From UBA6244 sp965140775 (lineage in GTDB: Bacteria; Bacteroidota; Bacteroidia; Bacteroidales; F082), in the NCBI GenBank assembly GCA_965140775.1, contig OZ223471.1:1922001-1986000 (forward strand): a stretch of 64,000 nucleotides of DNA, given 5' to 3'. Both the position numbers and the translations under genes were made by a program. Positions 8,655 through 17,559 of the stretch are shown piece after piece. The notes beneath the pieces are model-generated. The model ran no database searches. It had not been told where the DNA came from and worked only from the letters and a program-made list of their open reading frames with translations. Numbering within the stretch: position 1 is the first letter of the stretch; every line of letters begins with the position of its first letter.

Positions 8655-9365
8655 TTACCAGGTGTTAATGATCCAGAAAATTCCCACTGCAATGGCGGCC
8701 AAACCGGCCACACCATTGATGTAGGTGAGCAGACGATGTTTGTGGTCGTGACTGGCACTGCGTGAAATTATTCCCATAATGAAGGCAAATGCCACCATCG
8801 CGACAATGGTTCCCGCACCAAATCCGATGAGATAAAATACGGCTTCACTGTTGGTTTCGAAGGCCAACGTGGGCAACAAACTCACGATGTGCGACACGCC
8901 TGCCAAACCGTGTAGGATGCCAATTCCCAATGCTGCATACCACGATTGCCGTTCAGCTTCGCTCAGGGTATGCTGGTGTTGATGGTGGTGTTCATGCCGA
9001 TGAACAAAGGCTTCTCCGGTTTCATCCACATGTGCATGATCGTGGGTATGATGTCCGTGTTTGGGTATAAGTTTTATCCAGGCCCATATCCCGATGGCGA
9101 TGAGCATGACCCCGACAATTTTCTCGCTGTTATCGGAAATAAGTTCGATGGGAAACAAATCTCTGAAAAAGAAAAACAACAAACCAATCAGCAACATGCC
9201 TGTTAAATGGCCTATCCCCCACGAAAACCCAATCATCCATGCTCGACGTGGTGCCCGTAATGCAATGGGACTCACAGCCGCCAGATGGTCGGGACCGGAA
9301 ATAACATGAATTATCGATGCCAAAAGGCCAAAAAGAAAGGGAAAACCGGCGATTGCTTCTTCCAT
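8655..9365 (-). CDS. His-rich nickel/cobalt-type permease (UreH/NicO-like)
   Basis: The 236-residue membrane protein has about six hydrophobic segments. An early HVISGPDHLAAVSP segment (H20, D26, H27) recalls the HxxxxDH nickel-binding signature of NiCoT and UreH-type permeases. A cytoplasmic-type loop at 103-132 is very rich in histidine, and a second GILHGLAGVSHIVSLLP repeat follows. Nickel or cobalt is the likely substrate; the hydrogenase next door favours nickel. I chose the ATG at 9365. A longer frame starting at 9461 would begin inside the 135-bp repeat and add an implausible N-terminus. Confidence 0.78.
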   Translation of the reverse strand: MEEAIAGFPFLFGLLASIIHVISGPDHLAAVSPIALRAPRRAWMIGFSWGIGHLTGMLLIGLLFFFFRDLFPIELISDNSEKIVGVMLIAIGIWAWIKLIPKHGHHTHDHAHVDETGEAFVHRHEHHHQHQHTLSEAERQSWYAALGIGILHGLAGVSHIVSLLPTLAFETNSEAVFYLIGFGAGTIVAMVAFAFIMGIISRSASHDHKHRLLTYINGVAGLAAIAVGIFWIINTW

Positions 9366-9399
9366 GTGAATTTTTTCACAAAGATAAGATGTTTTTGAA

Positions 9400-9970
9400 A
9401 CAAGGGACAAGGGACAAGCGACAAGTGAACAGTGAACAATGAACAGTGAACAGTGATCCAATAGCCAAAAGCTAACAGCTTTTCCCGCTGCTTTTCTCTG
9501 TGTTCTTTGTGTCTCTGTGGTGGATTTTTTGCGTGTTTCTATTCATCGTGGAGGGACAAGGTACAAGGGACAAGGAAAAAGTGAACAGTGAACAGTGATC
9601 CAAAAGCTAACAGCTTTTCCCGCTGCTTTACTCTGTGTTCTTTGTGTCTCTGTGGTGGATTTTTTGCGTGTTTCTATTCATCGTGGAGGAACAAGGTACA
9701 AGGGACAAGGAAGAAGTGAACAGTGAACAGTGATCCAAAAGCTAACAGCTTTTCCCGCTGCTTTACTCTGTGTTCTTTGTGTCTCTGTGGTGGATTTTTT
9801 GCGTGTTTCTATTCATCGTGGAGGGACAAGGTACAAGGGACAAGGAAGAAGTGAACAGTGAACAGTGATCCAAAAGCTAACAGCTTTTCCCGCTGCTTTA
9901 CTCTGTGTTCTTTGTGTCTCTGTGGTGGATTTTTTGCGTGTTTCTATTCATCGTGGAGGAACGAGGTACA
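9400..9970. repeat. Four-copy 135-bp tandem repeat
   Basis: The word GCTAACAGCT recurs at 9471, 9606, 9741 and 9876, exactly 135 bp apart, inside nearly identical blocks. Each unit has a GGGACAAGG-rich part, a GTGAACAGTGAACAGTGATCC part, a hairpin AAAAGCT-AAC-AGCTTTT, and a pyrimidine-rich part containing CTCTGTGTTCTTTGTGTCTC. Copies differ by only a few bases; the first is the most divergent at its left end. Every frame I followed stops within a unit. The 9366-10116 gap contains this array and otherwise only the truA upstream region. Confidence 0.95.
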
Positions 9971-10116
9971 CTCGAATACAAACAAATAAATATCCCCTGC
10001 CGGACGCCTATCCCAACCGATTTATCGGGTTTTTCTTCCGGCCCGCTATTCCATCAAATGGAAATGCAACCATAAACTTTTGGTCAACCTAACCATTAAT
10101 CAGCTATTTTTGTTGC

Positions 10117-10863
10117 ATGAAGCGGTATTTTATCAAGCTGGCCTACAATGGCCAGAACTACCATGGTTGGCAAATTCAGGAGAATGCGCATACGGTTCAG
10201 GCTGAACTTAACCAAAAAATATCTTTGTTATTAGGACATGACATCAATTTGGTGGGTTGTGGGCGTACGGATACCGGTGTGCATGCCCGTGAATTTTATG
10301 CGCATTTCGATGTGCCTGAAGTCAGATTGCCCTTGAAGGATTTGGTGTATAAGCTCAATCGGTTTCTGCCTGAAGACATTGTGGTTTATGGTATCTCCGA
10401 AGTGTCTTTGGATTTACACAGTCGTTTTAGTGCCATTAGCAGGACCTACAAATACTACATTCATACTATAAAAAATCCGTTTTCGGCGGGTTTGTCCATG
10501 ACTTATGATGGTGAGTTAAATGTGGAGGACATGCAGGCAGCAGCCGATTATTTATTGAACTACAACGATTTTACAAGTTTCTCCAAACTTCATACCCAAA
10601 CAAAGACCAATATTTGCCTGATAAAGGAAGCCCGTTGGGAGATTTTTCCCGATCAGTTGGTGTTTACCATAACCGCCGACAGGTTTTTGCGCAACATGGT
10701 TCGTGCCATCGTGGGTACCCTGTTCGAAGTGGGCAAGGGGAAATTGAGTCCTCAGGACATACCTGCCATAATCGAGTCGAAGGACCGAGGCAAAGCCGGT
10801 TTTTCTGTTCCTGCCGAAGGATTGTTTCTTGAACGGGTTATTTATCCTCAGGAGCTTTTTTAA
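10117..10863 (+). CDS. truA: tRNA pseudouridine(38-40) synthase TruA
   Basis: TruA converts uridines 38-40 of the tRNA anticodon arm to pseudouridine. The 248 residues show the family opening YFIKLAYNGQNYHGWQIQ and the catalytic motif GCGRTDTGVHA with D52. Downstream are RTYKYYIHT and the RNA-binding DRFLRNMVRAIVGTL. Length is normal. It stands alone between the tandem repeat and a 262-nt gap; that gap contains only a 17-bp inverted repeat at 11091-11107 and no gene that I can see. Confidence 0.95.
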   Translation: MKRYFIKLAYNGQNYHGWQIQENAHTVQAELNQKISLLLGHDINLVGCGRTDTGVHAREFYAHFDVPEVRLPLKDLVYKLNRFLPEDIVVYGISEVSLDLHSRFSAISRTYKYYIHTIKNPFSAGLSMTYDGELNVEDMQAAADYLLNYNDFTSFSKLHTQTKTNICLIKEARWEIFPDQLVFTITADRFLRNMVRAIVGTLFEVGKGKLSPQDIPAIIESKDRGKAGFSVPAEGLFLERVIYPQELF

Positions 10864-11125
10864 GCTCTGCTCTTTGGTGTTTAGTAATTCGTCTGTTGTT
10901 TAAGTATTTTACAATCAGATCGTAATTTGCAATAACCTAAGTGTTGACTTGGTTAATTTGTGAATTTGTCCAGCGATAACTAATTCCTTTAGGATGCATG
11001 CAAGCAGGAAGTGTTGATGACACTTAATACTGACTTTGCAAATCAATACGTTCAATTAATTAATAGACTATTACTCGGAATTTTATGTTAATCAATCATT
11101 GATTGATGCTGTGGTTCTATGCGGG

Positions 11126-12088
11126 TCACTCATTTGTAGGTGCTGTTACCAAATCTACCACAATTTCGCTTATGGGTTTGATTTCGTGAATGTTGTCGAT
11201 GGATTGCCCGGCCACCCAAACGGTTTTGTAGGTGGCTCCGAATGCTGCTTTTTCGATGGCTTTCATGCCTTTAAAGGCGATGAGCATTTTGATGTATTTT
11301 TTCAGGTGTTTGTTTTTGTTTAACATCCGGTTGAGGAAACCCGGTTTGGTGCCCAGTGACTGCACGTAAGGTGTGTTGATGACGGTGAGGGGTGTTCCCG
11401 AAATCATTTTAGTCAGTACAATGTCTTTGGCCGAATAGTCAACCAACGCCTGTTTGTATTCATCCGACACACCGGCTTCGTTGGAGGCGATAAAAACTGT
11501 GCCCACCGAAACCCCATCGGCACCCAGGTCCAGTGCATGTTGCAAGGTTCCATGGGTGGAAATTCCTCCGGCAGAAATTACGGGTATGCTCACTTCTTTT
11601 TTAAGCATGGGCACGAGCTCCTCCGGGCTCAGGTTGCCTGCATGACCTCCCGCGCGTGAGCTCACGGCAATGAGCGCATCCGCACCCTGGGCGGCTACTT
11701 TTTTGGCGTAATTCAGGTCTACCACATCACAAAAAACCTTGATTCCGGCAGGTTTGCACAAGTCCATGGTCTCCTGCGGGTTTCCCAATGAGGTGATGAT
11801 AAAACCCACTTTAAGTTCCACACAAGTTTTTAGCTGTTGGTGGTATCGTACATTTGATTTATTTACGATGAGGTTGACGCCAAAGGGTTTGTCGGTGGCT
11901 TTTCTGATATCGAGAATGGCTGCTCTCAGCGCTTCGTCGGTACGAAAATTAAGAGCAGGAACAGCGGCGGTAATGCCACTGTTCAGCGCAGCCACCATCA
12001 TGGCCGTGTTGGTAACCAGAAACATGGGCGCCATCAGGATGGGATATTTGGCACCAAGTTCGTCAAAAAGGGGAAAGTTCTTTTTCAT
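11126..12088 (-). CDS. Nitronate monooxygenase-like FMN enzyme
   Basis: The protein of about 320 residues belongs to the 2-nitropropane dioxygenase/nitronate monooxygenase TIM-barrel family. The N-terminus YPILMAPMFLV, GFIITSLGNP, ALIAVSSRAGGHAG and PVISAGGISTHGTLQHALDLGADGV (written in parts: PVISAGG, LDLGADGVSVGT) fit the FMN-phosphate site of the fold. Members oxidise nitronates or act as enoyl-ACP reductase-like proteins, so the substrate is uncertain. The frame extends to 12181, but I start at the ATG at 12088 because the extra 31 residues are low-complexity and the family begins near the second Met. Confidence 0.82.
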   Translation of the reverse strand: MKKNFPLFDELGAKYPILMAPMFLVTNTAMMVAALNSGITAAVPALNFRTDEALRAAILDIRKATDKPFGVNLIVNKSNVRYHQQLKTCVELKVGFIITSLGNPQETMDLCKPAGIKVFCDVVDLNYAKKVAAQGADALIAVSSRAGGHAGNLSPEELVPMLKKEVSIPVISAGGISTHGTLQHALDLGADGVSVGTVFIASNEAGVSDEYKQALVDYSAKDIVLTKMISGTPLTVINTPYVQSLGTKPGFLNRMLNKNKHLKKYIKMLIAFKGMKAIEKAAFGATYKTVWVAGQSIDNIHEIKPISEIVVDLVTAPTNE

Positions 12089-12279
12089 TATGTCATTATT
12101 CGGTAATGACAAAGGTAGTAAGGAATCCGTTGTATGGGGGGATTTTTTTTGGGGGGGATCGTTTTTAACCCAATCGGACAAAAACCAAAAAAAAATTAAC
12201 TGAACTTAAGCAACATATCCAAAACATGCTTACTTTTGGTTTTCTGAAGACCCATATTAAAATAAAATACTATCGTTCC

Positions 12280-12684
12280 ATGAAAAAAATTTACTACTTT
12301 TTGTTGTTGTCGGCCATTGTTGCGCTGAGTTCATGCTACAAGTCAAGCAGCGATCCCATTACCATTTACACCGTGAAATATGAGATGCAGTTCAGCGGTG
12401 ACGTGTTGATTGACACCGTTGCCTACAAAGATTTGTCGGGAGCCACTGTCACCAAGATGGCCCTAACCTCCGATTTCGATTATTCGTTTACTGCCGAAAA
12501 TTCATACGATGCCTACCTCTATGTTTCCGGACGGCTTATTAATGGCTCGGTTAGTTCCAATCTCATAGTCAAAGACGGTTCCTCCATCAACTACGAAGAT
12601 CCCCAAATGGAAAGCTGGGAGGGATCCAACGATACCCTGAAATTTCAGTTTACCTCCTCACGGAAGTTGGTAGCTTCAAAATAA
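12280..12684 (+). CDS. Small lipoprotein of unknown function
   Basis: This is a 134-residue protein with the signal peptide MKKIYYFLLLSAIVALSSC and lipobox LSSC, so it should be lipid-anchored. The mature part is beta-rich (TIYTVKYEMQFSGDVLIDTVAY) and contains no recognised motif. The ATG at 12280 is preferred over the upstream in-frame ATG at 12226 because it gives a proper signal sequence. A terminator follows at 12709-12739, so it is a single-gene unit. Confidence 0.75.
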   Translation: MKKIYYFLLLSAIVALSSCYKSSSDPITIYTVKYEMQFSGDVLIDTVAYKDLSGATVTKMALTSDFDYSFTAENSYDAYLYVSGRLINGSVSSNLIVKDGSSINYEDPQMESWEGSNDTLKFQFTSSRKLVASK

Positions 12685-12708
12685 ATTCTTGTTGTTTTGT
12701 TTTATTTC

Positions 12709-12739
12709 AATGCGGGCAGCCTGGTTGTCCGCATTTTTT
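12709..12739 (+). terminator. Intrinsic terminator after the lipoprotein gene
   Basis: Stem AATGCGG (12709-12715) / CCGCATT (12729-12735) with a T-run through 12739. Confidence 0.8.
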
Positions 12740-12856
12740 GTTGGTTGAAAATGAAGTGATTAGTTGAGTTTTGGGGAAATGAGGATTTTTTTAAATTATT
12801 TCCCCAAAAAGTGTAACATTCACAAATCCATTCGTCTGTTGAGTAGTAAGTGCAAA

Positions 12857-13444
12857 ATGATAAAACCATTACATACATATCCCCATCAGGAATTAATCGC
12901 CGCCTGCCGGCAAAACAACCGAAAGGCGCAGATGGAATTGTACAACAACTATTATAAAACTATGTACCACACCGCCAACCGTATCCTTAACGACCCCACA
13001 GAAGCAGAAGATGTGATGCAGGAGGCTTTTATGGATGCTTTTCAAAAAATTGATCAGTTGGCCGAAAACGCGAGCTTTGGTGCATGGTTGAAGCGAATTG
13101 TCATCAATCGTTCGTTGGATTTGATCAAGCGAAAAAAACTGGAGCAAGCGTACCTCGAACAATCGATGCCTGAGGATGTGCAACTCCTTGATGAAGAGCC
13201 TGATGTGGCTTGCAAGATTGAAGAAGTTAAAGCCGCCATGAAGCTCATTCCCGACCAATACCGGGTGGTGCTTTCGTTGCATCTTTTTGAGGGAATGGAC
13301 TACGAGGAAATGGCACAAATCATGAATTTAGAATATAACAATGTTAAAACCAGGTATTTCCGTGCACGTCAACGCCTGCTCGACGAAATACTTAACAAGA
13401 GAAATCAATTAGGTAAAAAGGAGGTTTGGCATGTGGAAAATTGA
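12857..13444 (+). CDS. ECF-family RNA polymerase sigma factor
   Basis: The 195-residue protein has sigma region 2 (NRILNDPTEAEDVMQEAFMD, core-binding and -10 recognition) and region 4 (YRVVLSLHLFEGMDYEEMAQ, followed by a helix-turn-helix). It should direct transcription of an extracytoplasmic-response regulon. I start at the ATG at 12857 (MIKPLHTYP); an upstream ATG at 12764 would add 31 residues with no family similarity. The gene overlaps the putative anti-sigma gene by 14 nt, and two exported proteins follow, so the four genes probably form one envelope-related operon. Confidence 0.9.
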   Translation: MIKPLHTYPHQELIAACRQNNRKAQMELYNNYYKTMYHTANRILNDPTEAEDVMQEAFMDAFQKIDQLAENASFGAWLKRIVINRSLDLIKRKKLEQAYLEQSMPEDVQLLDEEPDVACKIEEVKAAMKLIPDQYRVVLSLHLFEGMDYEEMAQIMNLEYNNVKTRYFRARQRLLDEILNKRNQLGKKEVWHVEN

Positions 13445-14000
13445 GGAGTTAATCAAAGATAACAAGGGGCAGTTCGAAACGGATGAACCCCAGGAAGGCC
13501 ACCAGCAGCGGTTTTTGATGCGTCTGGAAAAGCAGGCAGCCCAACAAAAAAAATCCGTTGGCATGAGCATGTGGTACGGGGTGGCCGCTTCGCTGGTGCT
13601 GCTGCTGTCGGTGGTTTGGCTTACATTAGAGCCATTCAAATCGAGCAGGGCATCGTCGGTGAACAAGGTAACGGCCATCCAAATTTCGCCCGAACTAAAT
13701 CAGGTGCTGTCCTATTATAACAACCAGGTGGAACAAGAAGCTGATGAGCTCACGGCCAACAGCAAGGACAACGAACATCTCACCGAAATCAACGATGCCG
13801 CACGTCTTCAAATGGAGAAATTGGATGCCCAATTGATGAGCATTGAGAAAGAATATCAAAAAAATCCGGGCAACGAGTCGGTGAAAGCGGCCCTCGTAAA
13901 CACCCAACGCAAAAAAGCTGAAATAGTAGAATGTCTTAACGATAAATCACGCATGGCCACTCAGGGCTACCGCGTGGGAGAACCCTTTACACAATTTTAA
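13431..14000 (+). CDS. Putative anti-sigma factor (single-pass membrane protein)
   Basis: The 189-residue protein has a charged N-terminal cytoplasmic part, one transmembrane segment (MWYGVAASLVLLLSVVWL, about 47-64) and a helical, Glu/Lys-rich extracytoplasmic part with coiled-coil character (about 100-165). No classical ZAS zinc motif is visible. The assignment rests on topology and on the 14-nt overlap with the sigma gene. It could instead be a regulator of a different type. Confidence 0.65.
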   Translation: MWKIEELIKDNKGQFETDEPQEGHQQRFLMRLEKQAAQQKKSVGMSMWYGVAASLVLLLSVVWLTLEPFKSSRASSVNKVTAIQISPELNQVLSYYNNQVEQEADELTANSKDNEHLTEINDAARLQMEKLDAQLMSIEKEYQKNPGNESVKAALVNTQRKKAEIVECLNDKSRMATQGYRVGEPFTQF

Positions 14001-14020
14001 TCAACTTAAATCAAATCATC

Positions 14021-15079
14021 ATGAAAAGAAAAATAACTACTTGTTTCGCAACCCTTGTAGTGTTGTTTTTCACAGCAGGACTTCAGGTGCTGCAGGCAGG
14101 AGAGACCATCGAAAAAGTGTTGGTTGACAAGAATTTTGAAGTAAACAGAGATGCCAATCTGAAAATTTCACACGAGTTTGGCAAAGTATATTGCAAAAAT
14201 TGGGATAAATCGGAAATTTCCATCAAGATCATGGCAAAAATTACCGCCCGCAATGCCGACAAAGCCAACAGTTTGATGGACAGAATTAAAACCAGCGTTA
14301 GCGGAAACCGTAGTGAAGTCGAGGCTTCCTGCCGTCTTTCTTCGGGAAAAAACGATGGTTCCCAAAATATTGAAATCACCATGGAAGTGATGATGCCACG
14401 ATGGGTCAACCTGGATCTGGCACACAGCTTCGGCTCGGCCTGGGTTGGTGAAGTAACCGGGGATGCCAAAATAGAAAGTGAGTACGGCGATTTGGTGATC
14501 ACCTCACTCACAGGCAAGAACAACCATGTGGAGATGAGTTTTGGCAAAGCCACCATCGACAAAGCATCGGATATGGATATGGAGGTGAGCTACGGAAAAC
14601 TTATCCTCGGCCAGATGACCAACGTTAAGCTCGAGTCTGAATTCTCGGATGTGTCGGTGGATGAACTCCTTCAAGCCAACGTGGAACTTCAGGGGGGTAA
14701 CTTTGAAGTGGAAACCATGCAGGACATTCAGGGAGAATCGGAATTTACCAACATCAAAATCGGCCGGTTGTCCACGGCAGCCCATCTGGAAATGAGCTAT
14801 GGCGGACTAACCATCAAAAGCCTGTCAAAAGATTTCTCTATCATTTCTCTCGACACCGAATTTTCCAATGTCACCATCGAAGTGGAGGGCGGAGCTTCCT
14901 ATAAATTAAAGGTAGATACCGACTTTGGCAACCTGTCCTTTCCCGAAAAGGAAGCGCTCATCTCGAAAGATATTCGCGAAATTGGCGAACGTTCCGTGGA
15001 AGCGGTAATTGGTGCCAACACCAACCCAAATCCTTTAATTTCGGTGAATTCCAACTACGGATCAGTGAAAATTAATTAA
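14021..15079 (+). CDS. Exported DUF4097-like beta-helical protein
   Basis: The 352 residues begin with a signal peptide (MKRKITTCFATLVVLFFTAG...QAG). The mature part is built from repeated short beta-strands of the type IESEYGDLVITSL, VEMSFGKATID and MEVSYGKLILGQ, as in DUF4097/putative adhesin proteins of Bacteroidota. The repeating E-(F/Y)-(G/S) turns suggest a right-handed beta-solenoid. It follows the anti-sigma gene by 20 nt and precedes the DUF2807 gene, a common neighbourhood for this family. Function is unknown; an envelope or surface role is inferred. Confidence 0.75.
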   Translation: MKRKITTCFATLVVLFFTAGLQVLQAGETIEKVLVDKNFEVNRDANLKISHEFGKVYCKNWDKSEISIKIMAKITARNADKANSLMDRIKTSVSGNRSEVEASCRLSSGKNDGSQNIEITMEVMMPRWVNLDLAHSFGSAWVGEVTGDAKIESEYGDLVITSLTGKNNHVEMSFGKATIDKASDMDMEVSYGKLILGQMTNVKLESEFSDVSVDELLQANVELQGGNFEVETMQDIQGESEFTNIKIGRLSTAAHLEMSYGGLTIKSLSKDFSIISLDTEFSNVTIEVEGGASYKLKVDTDFGNLSFPEKEALISKDIREIGERSVEAVIGANTNPNPLISVNSNYGSVKIN

Positions 15080-15170
15080 TCAAATATCATCAATTCCGGG
15101 AGTTCAGGGTGTAAAAAATCGAAATTAAAGCGCTTTGACTCCTTCAAAACAAACCTTAAATTCAGAAAAC

Positions 15171-16010
15171 ATGAAAACGTCATCCAAAAAAAAATTATTC
15201 CGCATCAGCGCCCTGGTGCTTCTTGTAGCCCTCACCGCTTTTCAGGCCATGGCCAAACGCAGCATCGATGTAGCCACCGAAGACCGCCCGCTTCCTGCTT
15301 TTAATTCCATCAAACTGATGTGCTCCGCAGATATTATTCTGGAACAGGGTAATACCCAAAAAGTGACCGTGAAAGCCGACAGCGACATCATTCAATACCT
15401 GGAAACCCGCGTGGAAAATGGGGTGTTGGTGGTGGATGTTTCCAAAAACAGGCTGTACAATATCCATGTGCTCGAACTGCATATCACCATGCCCCAACTC
15501 GATAAGCTCGAAAGCTCCGGTTCTGGTGATGTGGAGGTAAAGGGAAAGTTTAGCGGTAACAACCTGTATGTTAAACTGAATGGTTCCGGTGACTTCAAAG
15601 CCGACCTGAATATGACCAACATGGAAGTGGACATCAACGGTTCAGGCGATGCCGATTTTAATGGGGTAAAAGGACAATTTAAGCTCTCCATTCGTGGTAG
15701 TGGCGATGTTTCGGCCCGCGATTTGCAATTGGAGACCTGCAACCTCAGCTCCATTGGAAGTGGCGATATCGAACTGGCCGGCAATGCTGTTGACTTGACC
15801 GCATCCCAGATGGGCTCCGGCGATGTAAACGCCTATGGCCTCAAGGCAGTCAACGTAATTGCCACCAACAACGGCTCAGGCGACATGGTAGTCACCGTGG
15901 TGGAATCCCTGCAAGCCAAACTCAATGGCTCCGGCGACCTTACCTACAATGGAAAACCTGCCAAAGTAAAAGTCACCGCCAACGGTTCAGGAGAAGTGTA
16001 CAGCAGATAA
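15171..16010 (+). CDS. Head GIN domain (DUF2807) protein
   Basis: After the signal peptide (MKTSSKKKLFRISALVLLVA...AMA), the protein carries nine copies of a GSGD/GSGE turn (GSGDVEV, GSGDFKA, GSGDADF, GSGDVSA, GSGDIEL, GSGDVNA, GSGDMVV, GSGDLTY, GSGEVYS) spaced about 15-21 residues apart. This is the hallmark of the DUF2807 beta-helix. I use the ATG at 15171; the in-frame ATG at 15135 only lengthens the signal peptide. It is the last gene of the sigma-factor operon and ends at the terminator 16032-16066. Confidence 0.85.
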   Translation: MKTSSKKKLFRISALVLLVALTAFQAMAKRSIDVATEDRPLPAFNSIKLMCSADIILEQGNTQKVTVKADSDIIQYLETRVENGVLVVDVSKNRLYNIHVLELHITMPQLDKLESSGSGDVEVKGKFSGNNLYVKLNGSGDFKADLNMTNMEVDINGSGDADFNGVKGQFKLSIRGSGDVSARDLQLETCNLSSIGSGDIELAGNAVDLTASQMGSGDVNAYGLKAVNVIATNNGSGDMVVTVVESLQAKLNGSGDLTYNGKPAKVKVTANGSGEVYSR

Positions 16011-16031
16011 TCCGTTTTTCATATATGATTG

Positions 16032-16066
16032 GGCCTTTTCGGGAAATTTCTGGGAAGGCCTTTTTT
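16032..16066 (+). terminator. Intrinsic terminator of the sigma-factor operon
   Basis: Stem GGCCTT (16032-16037) / AAGGCC (16055-16060) followed by six T residues. It lies between convergent genes. The minus strand has no T-run after the stem, so it should act only on the plus strand. Confidence 0.75.
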
Positions 16067-16790
16067 AATTACTACAACCACCATGCTGATAATGAACAAG
16101 GTATTGAGATGCATCCCGAAGTTTGGGTTGGTAGGGGTAAGAGTTTCCTTCCACGATGGCCAGTTGTTGTAGAGGTTTAAAAAATAGTGCCGCTTCAAGG
16201 AGAGCTTCATCAGGTGATAATCGGTATTGGGGGACGTCGAAGCCCTGAAATCGGGTGGTGGTAATCTGTCTTCCCATGTCTTGGTTAGGGCAATGGGTGA
16301 CCGAATTAGGAGAGCTGTGATGGGCATTGAGGTACATCACAAACAAATGTCCCCCGGGCCGCAATATTCGTTGACATTGTTGAAATACAGCTTGCCGTGA
16401 GGAGGCGTCGGTGAGGTGGTACATGGGACCCATGAGCAAAATGATGTCGGCCAATTGGTCGTCCATCCATTGAAGTTGGCTGGCACAGCACACTTCATGA
16501 AACAACAATTTTTGCTTTTCGGCGGCTTGCAAGCGATCCGGCAACAACGCCATTGGCTTCTCCGCCATGTCCACACAGCCCACCTGATGTCCGTGTTTGA
16601 TAAAATATTCGGCATACCTTCCCGGACCACAACCCACATCCACAATGGTCGATTCTTTTTTCAAAAAAGGAAGAATCGCACTCGTGACCTGATGGAATTC
16701 GGCCTTTCCAACCGGATGTTCCAAACGCATGAATTCTTCCATAACACCAGCGTTGTAGGCTTGTTTGAGTATTTCTGCAGGACTAATCAT
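16065..16790 (-). CDS. SAM-dependent methyltransferase of the nikR operon
   Basis: The 241-residue class I methyltransferase has motif I VDVGCGPGRYAEYF, an acidic motif II region (VGCVDMAEKPM), LLMGPMYHL and RILRPGGHLFV. The ATG at 16790 overlaps the end of the ABC ATPase gene by 8 nt, so the two are translationally coupled. Its presence as the last gene of a nickel-type uptake operon is unusual. It could modify a chelator (metallophore) or simply be a passenger. The substrate cannot be deduced from the sequence. Confidence 0.85.
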   Translation of the reverse strand: MISPAEILKQAYNAGVMEEFMRLEHPVGKAEFHQVTSAILPFLKKESTIVDVGCGPGRYAEYFIKHGHQVGCVDMAEKPMALLPDRLQAAEKQKLLFHEVCCASQLQWMDDQLADIILLMGPMYHLTDASSRQAVFQQCQRILRPGGHLFVMYLNAHHSSPNSVTHCPNQDMGRQITTTRFQGFDVPQYRLSPDEALLEAALFFKPLQQLAIVEGNSYPYQPKLRDASQYLVHYQHGGCSN

Positions 16791-17559
16791 GTTGGTTTTT
16801 GGGTATAAACACCACCTGTTTGCCAATTTGGTGGCTGATGAGTTGATGGTGGACAATTTCTTGAAAGACAGGATGGTTCCACGGGGTGATAACGGGTGCT
16901 TCGATCACGTGACCATCATGCACAAAAACAAAATGGTCGCCATAGCAAAAAGCCTGGTTGGGATCGTGGAGAATCATCACTACCGTTTTGCCTTCCCCAA
17001 CCAGTTTCCTGGTTAACTCCAATATTTTCACCTGGTTGGGATAATCCAGATGGCTGATGGGCTCATCCATAAGCAGAAGTGGTGATTCCTGAGCCAACAG
17101 GCGGGCAATCATCACCAGTTGCTGCTCTCCACCGGAGAGTTCGGTATAGATGCGTTCAGACAAGTGCGCTATTCCGGCCTTTTGCAATGCTTCTGAGGTC
17201 TTTTCTCTGTCGCAGTTGTTGGGGACAATCTTCACATGTGCCGATCGGCCGGTGAGCACCACATCAAACACCGAAAAAGGGAAAGCGGCTTTGTGTTGTT
17301 GCGACAAGAAGGCCATTTTTTTGGCTCTTTCCACCGGATTCATTTTCATCACTTCTTGTCCGTCCAGATGTATTTCACCTCCATAGGGCAGCAGTCCCGC
17401 CATGGCTTTGACAAGCGTGCTTTTTCCGGAGCCATTTTTCCCAAGTATAACCGTAAGTTTTCCGCTTTCGATATCCAGATTCACTTCTTTAAGCACCTCA
17501 TTGCCATGATATCCGACGCTCGTGTTCCTCAAAGTAAGTATGCTTTCTATTGTTCCCAT
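16783..17559 (-). CDS. ABC transporter ATP-binding protein (FecE/BtuD type)
   Basis: The 258-residue ATPase has Walker A GKNGSGKST, signature LSGGEQQLVMIARLLAQ and Walker B PLLLMDEPISHLD. This is the subtype that energises iron-siderophore, haem, B12 and nickel/cobalt-chelate importers with a FecCD permease. The gene overlaps the permease gene by 13 nt and the methyltransferase gene by 8 nt. Nickel is favoured over B12 because nikR heads the operon and no cobalamin riboswitch is recognisable upstream. Confidence 0.92.
   Translation of the reverse strand: MGTIESILTLRNTSVGYHGNEVLKEVNLDIESGKLTVILGKNGSGKSTLVKAMAGLLPYGGEIHLDGQEVMKMNPVERAKKMAFLSQQHKAAFPFSVFDVVLTGRSAHVKIVPNNCDREKTSEALQKAGIAHLSERIYTELSGGEQQLVMIARLLAQESPLLLMDEPISHLDYPNQVKILELTRKLVGEGKTVVMILHDPNQAFCYGDHFVFVHDGHVIEAPVITPWNHPVFQEIVHHQLISHQIGKQVVFIPKNQHD

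Noticed and set aside
9366..9461. N-terminal extension of the Ni/Co permease frame
   Set aside because: It is encoded by the tandem repeat and starts with sequence unlike any permease; the ATG at 9365 fits the family.
9400..9970. CRISPR array
   Set aside because: The 135-bp units are nearly identical along their whole length, with no short repeat/variable spacer structure and no cas genes.
9865..10092. 75-residue plus-strand frame in the repeat array
   Set aside because: It starts inside a repeat unit and shows no protein-like pattern; the equivalent frame in the other units stops within each unit.
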